From NCBI GenBank assembly GCA_003533825.1, contig DQCG01000020.1, positions 1 through 16,567 on the forward strand: DNA of 16,567 nt. Reading direction: 5' to 3'. The position numbers and the translations under genes are program-made. Source of the stretch: Phycisphaerales bacterium. Lineage in GTDB: Bacteria > Planctomycetota > Phycisphaerae > Sedimentisphaerales > Anaerobacaceae. Positions 7,617 to 14,926 of the stretch are shown in pieces. Position 1 is the stretch's first letter. Every line of letters starts with the position of its first letter. The notes beneath the pieces were generated by a model, which had not been told where the DNA came from, ran no database searches, and saw only the letters and a list, made by a program, of their open reading frames with translations.

Positions 7617-8540
7617 ATGTGTATTATTAGAAATGGGACCATCGCAATTCTGATTTGTCTTTGTGCCGGCTCCGCATTGCAGGCTCAGCCCGCAGGTCGG
7701 AGGGGACCGCAGAACGCACCCACAATGGCAGATATCAAATATGGTCCTCACAAGCGGAACGTGCTGGACTTTTACCAGGCCAAGTCCGACAAACCTACTC
7801 CGGTGGCGATGTATATCCATGGCGGTGGATTTCGTGGAGGCAGCAAGAACAGTGTAAATCAACGTATGCTGAGAGGGCTTTTAGCTGCGGGCATTTCAGT
7901 AGCGGCGATAGAGTACCGATTCGTTGCGGATAAGCCCTTGCCGGCAGCACATCACGATTCACTGCGGGCGCTTCAGTTTATCCGCTCCAGGTCCGCCGAG
8001 TGGAACATCAACAAGAAGCGTATCGGAGCCTTCGGCGGCTCGGCGGGTGCGCAAATCTGCATGTGGCTGGCTTTTCATGATGAAATGGCTAATTCAGAAA
8101 GCAGCGATCCCTTGAAACGCGAGTCCTCACGTCTTAAGTGCGTGGTAACAAACGGCGGACAGACCACTATGGAGTTCGATTGGTGGAAAAAGTGGGTCCC
8201 GGGCTACGACAAACCACATCGTGATCGAGCTGAAGTTTTCGGTGATGTTACGGACGAGGAGCTTGGTAAAATTGTTGAGGATATTTCAGCGCTGTCACTC
8301 ATTACCGCGGACGACCCACCCATTTTCATGAGTTATGGTATGAAGCCGGATGATCCGATACCCACCGATCCGGCGAGAGAGCAGGGCTGGAAGGTTCATC
8401 ATGTTATCTTTGGTATCAAGCTCAAAGAGAAAATGCACCAGTTGGGTATTGAATCGAATCTGAAATACCCAGGTGCCCAGACAAAATACGAGTCCGCCGC
8501 AAGTTTTCTCATTGCGAAGCTAAAATCCGACAACAAGTGA
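7617..8540 (+). CDS. Secreted alpha/beta hydrolase (esterase/lipase-like, HGGG type)
   Basis: A 307-residue exported alpha/beta hydrolase, probably an esterase that removes acyl groups. AAGGAG (7605-7610) sets the start at 7617. A signal peptide ends near ALQA-QP. The oxyanion-hole motif is H68-GGG and the nucleophile elbow is GGS142AGA, both as in BD-FAE/hormone-sensitive-lipase-like esterases. Asp245-Asp246 (MKPDDP) is a candidate for the acid of the triad. Where these enzymes normally have a G-x-x-H or GAGH turn before the last helix, this protein reads YPGAQ288TKYES, so the expected catalytic His is absent. His261-His262 (KVHHVIF) is a possible replacement. Family membership is clear, but activity and substrate are open. 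It has its own promoter and stands alone; acetyl or feruloyl groups on glycans are plausible targets. Confidence 0.82.
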   Translation: MCIIRNGTIAILICLCAGSALQAQPAGRRGPQNAPTMADIKYGPHKRNVLDFYQAKSDKPTPVAMYIHGGGFRGGSKNSVNQRMLRGLLAAGISVAAIEYRFVADKPLPAAHHDSLRALQFIRSRSAEWNINKKRIGAFGGSAGAQICMWLAFHDEMANSESSDPLKRESSRLKCVVTNGGQTTMEFDWWKKWVPGYDKPHRDRAEVFGDVTDEELGKIVEDISALSLITADDPPIFMSYGMKPDDPIPTDPAREQGWKVHHVIFGIKLKEKMHQLGIESNLKYPGAQTKYESAASFLIAKLKSDNK

Positions 8541-8595
8541 ACGCTCAGGCATTATGAGATATCCGGCCGGGTAATCAATTCCGCCCTGGAAAAAA

Positions 8596-8606
8596 TGCGA
8601 ATCGCA
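8596..8606. repeat. Short perfect palindrome before the HU gene
   Basis: TGCGA-A-TCGCA, five-base arms around one base, 41 bases upstream of the HU promoter -35 box. It could be a regulator site, but arms this short also occur by chance. Confidence 0.2.
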
Positions 8607-8646
8607 ATTGCTTCAATCAGACCAGGTGTTCATGCCGACAAACCAT

Positions 8647-8675
8647 TTGATTCGATACAATCCCGCGTGTATACT
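8647..8675 (+). promoter_or_regulatory. Sigma70-type promoter for the HU gene
   Basis: TTGATT (8647-8652), a 17-base spacer and TATACT (8670-8675). The transcript would start near 8682, about 35 bases before the ATG at 8717. Both hexamers are close to consensus, as expected for an abundantly expressed nucleoid protein. Confidence 0.6.
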
Positions 8676-8716
8676 ATCCTGGATAATCCGGCGCAATCTC
8701 GTTTGAGGATAAGCTT

Positions 8717-9019
8717 ATGGCAACAATCACAAAAAAAGAACTAATCGATAGTATAGCCGAGAAAACCGGGATAACACAGTCAAGGGTTAAGCCTATAGTG
8801 CAGGAATTCCTCTATGAAATTGTCACTGAACTCGCCAAGAACAACCGCCTGGAGTTTCGCGATTTTGGTGTATTTGAAGTCAAAGGGCAACCAGCAAGAG
8901 CCGCACATAACCCCAAAACTCTCGAGAGAATCGAAGTCCCCGCAAAGCGAAAGGTGAAATTCAAGATGGGGCGGATTATGAAGGAGGGGATGAAAGCAAA
9001 GGGTGAGAAGAAGCGGTGA
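8717..9019 (+). CDS. HU/IHF-family DNA-binding protein
   Basis: A 100-residue member of the HU/IHF family, dimeric proteins that bend DNA in the nucleoid. The N-terminal helices (TKKELIDSIAEKTGITQSRV) and EFRDFGVFEVKGQPAR strand match the family, and the DNA-binding arm is ARAAHNPKT, where HU/IHF proteins have RxGRNPxT with the intercalating Pro. The body ends around residue 90, and a short basic tail (MKAKGEKKR) extends it slightly beyond the usual 90 residues; lysine-rich tails are frequent in Planctomycetes HU proteins. GAGGAT (8705-8710) is the ribosome-binding site. It is a single-gene unit with its own promoter and converges on the ceramidase-like gene. Which of HU alpha, HU beta or IHF it corresponds to cannot be decided. 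Confidence 0.93.
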   Translation: MATITKKELIDSIAEKTGITQSRVKPIVQEFLYEIVTELAKNNRLEFRDFGVFEVKGQPARAAHNPKTLERIEVPAKRKVKFKMGRIMKEGMKAKGEKKR

Positions 9020-9092
9020 GCAGCTCAGTCATTCCCAAATAGCCGTAGCTTTTTTCATGTTTCTCGACCGGCTCCTGCGACAACAACAAAAA

Positions 9093-10592
9093 TCAATTCG
9101 CACGGGAGGTAGCTGCTTCCATGAGCAACTCCACCAACGCCGCCTTAATTTTGGATTCGGCCAGCTCTTCCAGACAGCTTGTCCGGGCCCGCCAGGTGGT
9201 GTAGCCACCCAACTTATGTTGCTCGGGCGGCGCAATGTAGCCCTCGCAGCCGTTTGCCAGGCTGATGTTCATCGTCGTCTTGATAGGGCTGGCAGCCTTG
9301 ACGGCCAGCCCGGTGCTGCCGTAGACCTCGCACGGAATAGCCGCGATGCCCAGATCGCCGATGCGAATGGCCTGCAGCTTGAGTTCGCGGGTTGCAGGCA
9401 TCCTGGACAGCTCGATTATTTCATGAGCGTAGACCTCTTCCCAATTCTTCGGCTTGCGGTCTGCAAACGTCTTGATGAACTCGCGTGCCTTAGCGACTTC
9501 CTGTTCTGTTGGAAAACGCACGTCCAATACAAGTCGCTTCTCACGCATTTCGAGCGGCACCCAGTCGTGATACTCAATCGTCTTATATGCTTCAAAGGCG
9601 GCCCGGGCCACATCGCGTCCGACGGAAACGTGGTCGTACTTGCGACGCTCCGGCCGCATGAAATCCGAGCAATTCGCATCGCCACTTGTCCCGTTCGACA
9701 TTATGCCGATGAAACGTGGTTTGTCGCCTTTGGCACCGATCAGTCGCCCAATCTCACTGGCGAATACGGCAAAGTAGTCAGCCGACAAAGCAGGGGCACC
9801 TGCGTAATGGGTCGAATAGTTGCCCAGCAGGGCCAGGGGACTCCCATCCCGAGTCTGTACCGCAAGAATGGTCACGTCCGGATCGACCGGACCGGTCCGC
9901 CGAATCGCATTCGCGTTGTTGTGCCCGGGATTCATCTGGGCCCGGTCGGCTCGCTTGTCGCTGTACACATTAGTTCGGGCAGTGCCGGGTTTCATGAGAA
10001 AACGCCGGCAGTAAACGTTCGTTTCATCACGACCAACGGCCCAGCCAACGCGGGCCGGCTGGAGATTCTTCCGGGCCTTGCGAATCCCTTCGGCAATCTT
10101 GCCAGGCAGCCACTTAGCGTACTTATCGTCGCAATCTGTGCCCAGGCAGCCGCACACTGATGGGGCTGAGTGCGTGTGCGTTGCTGAAATGAGAATTCGC
10201 TCGGAAGGAATCCCCGTGTCCTTCGACGCCAAAGCCTTGGCATCGTCGGCCAATGACCGCGGGACCATGCAACTATCCACCACCACAATCGCCAGTTGCA
10301 CGGTATCGTCGTCAAGCACGAAGCAGCGTGCATGCAACGGATCATGGACCTGATTAGCCACCCGCTCCCGCACACCGCCGTTCACGAGCACGGGCAATTC
10401 CAGCGGTGTGATGTCGATGGCAAAGGCGCCGGCCCGAAACACCTTTGTTGGATCGTCACCTTGTTGTCTGTGTTTAATATCAACAGCCTCTGCCGGGTGT
10501 ATCCGGGCACAGACAATCGCGATGATAATAAGGACTGCGATATGAGCCATTTTGTATTTAGAATACCGAGAGTCAGCGAGACGGTGATACAT
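9093..10592 (-). CDS. Neutral-ceramidase-like secreted hydrolase (PF04734-like)
   Basis: A 499-residue exported protein resembling the N-terminal domain of neutral/alkaline non-lysosomal ceramidases, zinc amidases. The start at 10592 is chosen over a TTG at 10619 and an ATG at 10550 because GGAGG (10602-10606) lies nine bases upstream. A long n-region and hydrophobic run ending near HPAEA act as a signal peptide. Family marks are FRAGAFAIDITPLELP, HDPLHARCFVLDD, the zinc motif ATHTHSAP (His139 and His141), NYSTH (His262) and SNGTSGDAN. It lacks the separate C-terminal Ig-like domain of true ceramidases, being shorter than the roughly 650 or more residues of those. Planctomycetes hold many such short homologues of unknown substrate, so calling it a ceramidase would be too specific; an amide or ester of a lipid or sugar is possible. 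Confidence 0.82.
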   Translation of the reverse strand: MYHRLADSRYSKYKMAHIAVLIIIAIVCARIHPAEAVDIKHRQQGDDPTKVFRAGAFAIDITPLELPVLVNGGVRERVANQVHDPLHARCFVLDDDTVQLAIVVVDSCMVPRSLADDAKALASKDTGIPSERILISATHTHSAPSVCGCLGTDCDDKYAKWLPGKIAEGIRKARKNLQPARVGWAVGRDETNVYCRRFLMKPGTARTNVYSDKRADRAQMNPGHNNANAIRRTGPVDPDVTILAVQTRDGSPLALLGNYSTHYAGAPALSADYFAVFASEIGRLIGAKGDKPRFIGIMSNGTSGDANCSDFMRPERRKYDHVSVGRDVARAAFEAYKTIEYHDWVPLEMREKRLVLDVRFPTEQEVAKAREFIKTFADRKPKNWEEVYAHEIIELSRMPATRELKLQAIRIGDLGIAAIPCEVYGSTGLAVKAASPIKTTMNISLANGCEGYIAPPEQHKLGGYTTWRARTSCLEELAESKIKAALVELLMEAATSRAN

Positions 10593-11212
10593 TGAGATGA
10601 TCCTCCAGCTCCTCGTCAAATAAACGAGATAAGTTACTGATACAAACCTGGATTTCCAGCATATACTTCACTGAAATACTCCTGCAAACATCATATCCTA
10701 CAATACCTGAATTTCATCTCAGTTTCAACACTCTTCCGAACCGTTCAATATGCCCCACTGCAAGAATCAGTAAAAAGACCGACAGAGAGACCAGCATATT
10801 ACCCGGTTCTTTTGTATGCATGGGCCCCAATTTCTTTCACGCGATCATCGTCAAACTCTGACCTTGCATCTGCCAATCTTGAGCGACCGATTGAGATATC
10901 CCTGAGGTAAATTCTTTCTGTTTCCGGGATAGGCAACGAAGGTTCTCGACATCTATCCAAATCATACCACGCATTGTGTTGGAATCTGAAGGTCTTTTGC
11001 CGTTATAAGGATTTTAGTATTTGACTTTGAGTTCTTGATAGGTGGTTGATGCCGGGGTCAAAAAAGTTGAATCCGCCTTTCATAATATCGTTTATAAACA
11101 TTTAAAGTCATAGCCCCTCAGCTTCTTTGTCAGTTGCAAAAGCAAGATACATATCCTTACAAGCAGAGTTCATTCTTACAATTGCACCTTCTTTATCCAT
11201 TACGTATCTTGA
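10593..11212. other. 620-base A/T-rich intergenic region with decayed reading frames
   Basis: No intact gene. On the minus strand, in the same frame as the GH9 gene downstream of its stop, there are short open stretches: 11108-11200 (30 residues, beginning MDKEGAIVRMN), 11003-11101 (32 residues, containing KGGFNFFDPGINHL) and 10799-11002 (67 codons, annotated separately). Four stops interrupt about 138 codons, which is no fewer than half of the chance expectation, so this is suggestive only. No clear promoter for the ceramidase-like gene was found here. Confidence 0.4.
10799..11002 (-). pseudogene. Orphan C-terminal gene fragment, family not recognised
   Basis: A 67-codon open stretch with no start codon encodes protein-like sequence: FQHNAWYDLDRCREPSLP, PETERIYLRDISIG, DARSEFDDDRVKEIG and HAYKRTG before a stop. 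The mixture of charged and hydrophobic residues is like a real protein C-terminus and unlike typical frames in this A/T-rich gap. It is preceded in frame by a TAA (11003-11005) and then another short frame. I do not recognise the family. It could be the end of a gene whose front was lost when the GH9 region was inserted. Confidence 0.3.
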
Positions 11213-12973
11213 TTAATTTCTATTGCCTTCTTTTTCCATCGATGACAGATAAAAGCTAAGACTTGCTGTGCCGTCCATTGTTGGTTCATTAGTAGAATAA
11301 TCACCCATATCATCATGGTACACTGCTTTGCCATTTTGAAACGGAGCGTACTCGTCTTTTTTCAGTAAACGGATGCCTCGCAGGTTGCTGTAGATCGATC
11401 TATCTACCGGGCCATCAATCAGGCCGCCGTGGGTAGTCTCATTCAGCAGATAGGTTATTGACGAATGCGGCAATTGAGGATAGTCCCCTCCTGCCGGCAA
11501 ACCGCAAATCATGCTCGTTCCCCAGGGATTGCATCCGAACAGCCAATCGCGTAATGCAGCTTCCATTTCGAGATACGTTGAATCTTTTGTTGTGTTATAA
11601 TAGCATCTGGCCTGAGTTAGTGCGGCTACCACCAAATTGTTGGAGCACCAGATAAACGGAATCCCATTTAGAAATGGGTCTTTGTCGCATCGCTCGTAAA
11701 TAAACTGGAGCCCATCCTTCAAATAGTCTGTGTAAATGTCCCGTTTGCCGGACAAGTAATAGTGTCCTAAATTAACAAAGGGATAGAATTGATAATGTCT
11801 TGCACGACCGGACGACATCCATGGTGTAACAGGTTCAACGGCACCCCACTTTAGCGCCTGCTCAAAATAGTATTCTTTGTTAGTCAGACGGTGCAATTCA
11901 CAGGCTGCCAATTCCAGGTCATCAACGTAATTTTCTTCTTCGTAAAAATATGGTGATAAATTGCAGGCAGTCTGGCAAACTCCCAAATCACTTAACGCAA
12001 ATTCATAGGCTTCAGCGGCTTTTTTGGCTATTTTCCGGGCAAAGACCGGATCATATTCCTTCAATAAGTTTGCTCCTAATGCAAATGCTGATGCAAATTT
12101 TGCCGCACTGGATGAGACGCCTGTTGTTCGGTTCTTATGTTTTGAAAGTCCCTGCGGTTTACCCGTGATATAATAAACGGGCCTGTGTCTGCCCAGCCCA
12201 TAGCTTGCCGAATCCTTGTTGGGTAATCTGAATCCCACGTGGTCACGATCATCAGCTATCTGGTTGTACATTTGGCCATAAGCCGGATTCATTTTGTCCA
12301 GCCACTCCAGACCCCATTTGGCCTCATCAAGAATGTCCGGGATACCATTTTTACCTTTATGCCCTCTTGAGTCATATTTATCGCCATAAACCTGTGGGTT
12401 GTTTAACCAGGCAAACAGCATTTGATAGGTCGCATTGGCAGATGTGGCAAGGTACTGTAAATAATCCGATGCATCGTGCCAACCTCCTGTGACGTCTATT
12501 TTCCGTCCGGTTTTTGTGGGATGGTCAACAATTATTCCATCGTGTAAGTGGCACGAGTCTTTCAAATAGGGATTGTAGCCGCAACGTTGCTGTCGCATGT
12601 AATTTAGAATGAAGTCAGCAGTACCATCATACACATCGTTTGCTATTCTGAAACAGGGAGACTTGATGTCATTAATTTGAATGTAATAGCCTCCCGCACT
12701 CTCAAACTTTGAAAAATCAAGTCGGTAAGCAGATTTCATTCCCCAAACAGAGGCATCGTATTCTTTTGTTTTTTCTCTGTATACAACGGTATCTGTAATG
12801 GCATTTCTTAATTGGAACTGTTCAATTCTTATATCTTCTTCGGAAATCAGCACGGCTACCTTTATCGCATCAGGCAAGTATCCCAGTTGATTAATCCTTA
12901 TCCAACCGTCACCGGCGTTAAGAGAATTAAATGCTGAAAATAAAATAGAAATAAAGAGTAGTCTTGTTCGCAT
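11213..12973 (-). CDS. Secreted GH9 glucanase with N-terminal Ig-like domain
   Basis: A 586-residue exported glycoside hydrolase of family 9, which uses inversion to cut beta-1,4-glucans such as cellulose or related polymers. After a signal peptide ending near LNA-GD comes an Ig-like domain (WIRINQLGYLP, about residues 22-112), then the (alpha/alpha)6 catalytic domain. Catalytic positions are present: Asp167 and Asp170 in GGWHDASDY and the acid Glu563 in GDYSTNE. LFGCNPWGTS (478-487), LPHSS (501-505) and the LDEAKWGLEWL helix are also typical. Its composition differs from its neighbours: three 60-base lines counted by hand have 26, 28 and 20 G+C, against 42 and 38 in the sulfatase gene. No Shine-Dalgarno precedes the ATG (12973), which sits after ATATTTGAATC. 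Both points suggest transfer, possibly from Bacteroidetes. No dockerin or CBM is seen. Confidence 0.92.
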   Translation of the reverse strand: MRTRLLFISILFSAFNSLNAGDGWIRINQLGYLPDAIKVAVLISEEDIRIEQFQLRNAITDTVVYREKTKEYDASVWGMKSAYRLDFSKFESAGGYYIQINDIKSPCFRIANDVYDGTADFILNYMRQQRCGYNPYLKDSCHLHDGIIVDHPTKTGRKIDVTGGWHDASDYLQYLATSANATYQMLFAWLNNPQVYGDKYDSRGHKGKNGIPDILDEAKWGLEWLDKMNPAYGQMYNQIADDRDHVGFRLPNKDSASYGLGRHRPVYYITGKPQGLSKHKNRTTGVSSSAAKFASAFALGANLLKEYDPVFARKIAKKAAEAYEFALSDLGVCQTACNLSPYFYEEENYVDDLELAACELHRLTNKEYYFEQALKWGAVEPVTPWMSSGRARHYQFYPFVNLGHYYLSGKRDIYTDYLKDGLQFIYERCDKDPFLNGIPFIWCSNNLVVAALTQARCYYNTTKDSTYLEMEAALRDWLFGCNPWGTSMICGLPAGGDYPQLPHSSITYLLNETTHGGLIDGPVDRSIYSNLRGIRLLKKDEYAPFQNGKAVYHDDMGDYSTNEPTMDGTASLSFYLSSMEKEGNRN

Positions 12974-13106
12974 GATTCAAATATTTCTTGTCCAACTCAA
13001 TGTCTCCAAAGTAATGATGAAAAAAACTCATCGTATTTATGTTGGCTAACAAGCCGTAACGAAAATGCCAAAAAAATTGTGGCAACAGGGATTATAGCTT
13101 TGGGAT

Positions 13107-14573
13107 TCATCGGCGGCGCTCCGAAGGTTTGGGATTTTTCGCCTTGGTGTGATCCTTCATGCACATTTGCTCATCGAGAATCTCGCCGGGAACGTGCGGC
13201 GTGTGCGATCGCTCTGCAAACTTTATCATCTTAGCGAGCGTGTCCCGATTCTGTGCCGCCACGTTGTTTTGCTCCTCGATGTCCCTGCTCAGGTCGTACA
13301 GCTCCCAATCACCCTTACGGGGTTTGTACGCCTTCCAATTGCCCCAGCGAACCGCGGTCTGGCCCACGAACTCCCAGTACAGATACTCGTGCTTCTTCTG
13401 CGCACGCCCGGCGGCTCTTCTGCCGAGAAGCGCCGGAAGTATTGAGATGCCATCGATATCATCAGGACAGTCGATCCCGGCGAGTTCCGCCAGCGTCGGC
13501 ATGACGTCTGGAAAGTACCCCAGGTGCTTGTTAACAGCGCCCGCTCTTATCCTGCCGGGCCATCGCACGACAAATGGAATGCGCAAGCCGCCTTCATATA
13601 GCAGGCCCTTACGGCCACGGAACACCGTACCGGTTTTTGGATCAACATTCGGGCCGAAGAAACCGTGAGGGTGCGTCTTATTAGCGAAATACGTATTGCC
13701 TCCGTTGTCACCGCAGACGAATACTATCGTATGGTCATCGATCTTCAGCTCCTTGAGCAGGTCAATGATTTGGCCGATCTGCCTATCGATCATGTTGACC
13801 ATTGCCGCGTACCGCTGGGCCTCGTCTTTCCTGATCGAGTAGCCTGCATCCCACTGCTTGTCCTTGTACTTCTGCCAGGAGGGCTCGTCTTCCGGCAGCC
13901 CCCACGCCCCGTGCGGCGGTGTCCAGGGGCAATAGCAGAAAAACGGCCTGTCTTTGTTCTGACGAATGAACTTCATCGACTCTTCGAAGATAACCTGATG
14001 CGAGAACGTTTCGCCCTCGTACAGGGCGCCTGTGTTGCCCTTCAACGGCACCTCTTCACTGTTCCTGACCAGCCAGGCCGGGAAGAACGTGTGAGCGTGA
14101 ACCTGATCGTAGTAACCCAGGAATACGTCGAAGCCGTGCTTTTCCGGTACGCCGGTGGTGCCGCGTCCGCCGACGCCCCATTTGCCGAAACCACCGGTGG
14201 CGTAACCGGCTTTCTTAAGGACCTGCGCTACGGTAACATCCTCGGCTCGAAGTGCCTCGTGCCCCGGATTTCTGCGGACCGATGTATGCCCCATGTGCTT
14301 ACCTGTCATAAGGGTACTGCGAGTAGGTGCGCAAACCGGCGCCCCGGCGAGCATCTGAGTGAACCTCATACCCTCGGCCGCAACCCTGTCAATGTTGGGC
14401 GTCTCCATTATCGGGTGCCCCATACAAGACAGCTCGTAATACCCAAGCTCATCCAGGATCAGAAAAACGATATTGGGCTTTCTCCTGCGTGAGCGTCCTG
14501 CCAGATCGGTCTGCCATAGCAAAAATGATATCCCGGAAATCCCGGTAAGTCTCAGAAAATCGCGACGATTCAT
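13107..14573 (-). CDS. Exported sulfatase with formylglycine motif
   Basis: A 488-residue arylsulfatase-type enzyme, hydrolysing sulfate esters on glycans or small molecules. AAGGAG (14580-14585) sets the start. The N-terminus MNRRDFLRLTGISG carries an RR-x-F-L twin-arginine signal followed by a hydrophobic run, consistent with Tat export. The modification motif is C81-A-P-T-R85 followed by STLMTGKH, so Cys81 would be converted to formylglycine. Other active-site marks are GKWGVGG (130-136), PPH221G and the metal pair Asp289-Asn290 in CGDNGG. The first metal motif, normally DDxGxx, reads Asp41-Glu42 (LDELGYYELSCMGHP). Sulfatases are greatly expanded in Planctomycetes. The maturase that makes formylglycine is not in this window. 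It is followed by the GH9 gene, 133 bases away, on the same strand. Confidence 0.93.
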   Translation of the reverse strand: MNRRDFLRLTGISGISFLLWQTDLAGRSRRRKPNIVFLILDELGYYELSCMGHPIMETPNIDRVAAEGMRFTQMLAGAPVCAPTRSTLMTGKHMGHTSVRRNPGHEALRAEDVTVAQVLKKAGYATGGFGKWGVGGRGTTGVPEKHGFDVFLGYYDQVHAHTFFPAWLVRNSEEVPLKGNTGALYEGETFSHQVIFEESMKFIRQNKDRPFFCYCPWTPPHGAWGLPEDEPSWQKYKDKQWDAGYSIRKDEAQRYAAMVNMIDRQIGQIIDLLKELKIDDHTIVFVCGDNGGNTYFANKTHPHGFFGPNVDPKTGTVFRGRKGLLYEGGLRIPFVVRWPGRIRAGAVNKHLGYFPDVMPTLAELAGIDCPDDIDGISILPALLGRRAAGRAQKKHEYLYWEFVGQTAVRWGNWKAYKPRKGDWELYDLSRDIEEQNNVAAQNRDTLAKMIKFAERSHTPHVPGEILDEQMCMKDHTKAKNPKPSERRR

Positions 14574-14778
14574 AAGTATCTCCTTTTCAAATATGATCTG
14601 CCGTTAATCAGGAGTATCTATTTTCTTAAAAATCCTTCAAATAAGCCAGCACAAAAACTTGCATTGCACTAATATGCACAAAGCACTGGAGTTATCCCCG
14701 AACAAAACATGATTATCAGCGTAGATATCTCAGTTCAGCCCCTGTATCGAATTGGCAATTAATGTTATCCACTCTTTT

Positions 14779-14798
14779 GCCCCGCAGGGGCTATTTTT
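14779..14798 (+). terminator. Intrinsic terminator-like hairpin
   Basis: GCCCC (14779-14783), a 3-base loop GCA and GGGGC (14787-14791), followed by TATTTTT. The T run makes it a terminator for plus-strand transcripts. No plus-strand gene lies close upstream, so it may be a leftover of an earlier arrangement. Confidence 0.45.
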
Positions 14799-14844
14799 AT
14801 GTGCTATGAGTATGATCGCTTTTGCAATATTTAGTTATTGGGAA

Positions 14845-14889
14845 TCGGGGTGATAGGATTCGAACCTACGGCCTCCTGCTCCCAAAGCA
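14845..14889 (-). tRNA. tRNA-Pro(TGG) 3' half, probable attachment site
   Basis: Read on the minus strand, this stretch has an anticodon loop TTTGGGA (14880-14886, anticodon TGG for proline), the 3' anticodon stem GCAGG, variable bases AGGCC, a T arm GTAGG-TTCGAAT-CCTAT, the acceptor strand CACCCCG (14846-14852) and discriminator A. No CCA is encoded. The 5' half is missing: no CGGGGTG acceptor strand or D arm lies upstream on that strand, and identity ends around 14889. A tRNA 3' half without its 5' half is the classic scar of a tyrosine-integrase element that inserted into a tRNA gene. In that case chromosome lies on the lower-coordinate side and the element on the higher side. A simple deletion of the 5' half is an alternative. 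Confidence 0.75.
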
Positions 14890-14926
14890 AAACATGCCTC
14901 CTTATAAGCCTTTCATAAACAAGTAC

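Noticed and set aside
9003..10160. A 385-codon open frame on the plus strand
   Set aside because: It lies opposite the ceramidase-like gene, which has clear family motifs, a signal peptide and a ribosome-binding site; the plus-strand product has no recognisable domain.
12974..13106. Bacteroidetes-type promoter (TAnnTTTG) before GH9
   Set aside because: TACTTTG and TATTTG occur on the minus strand, but neither has the correct two-base spacer with a matching -33 TTTG.
13665..14492. A 275-codon plus-strand frame
   Set aside because: It is antisense to the sulfatase, in which every motif of the family is seen.
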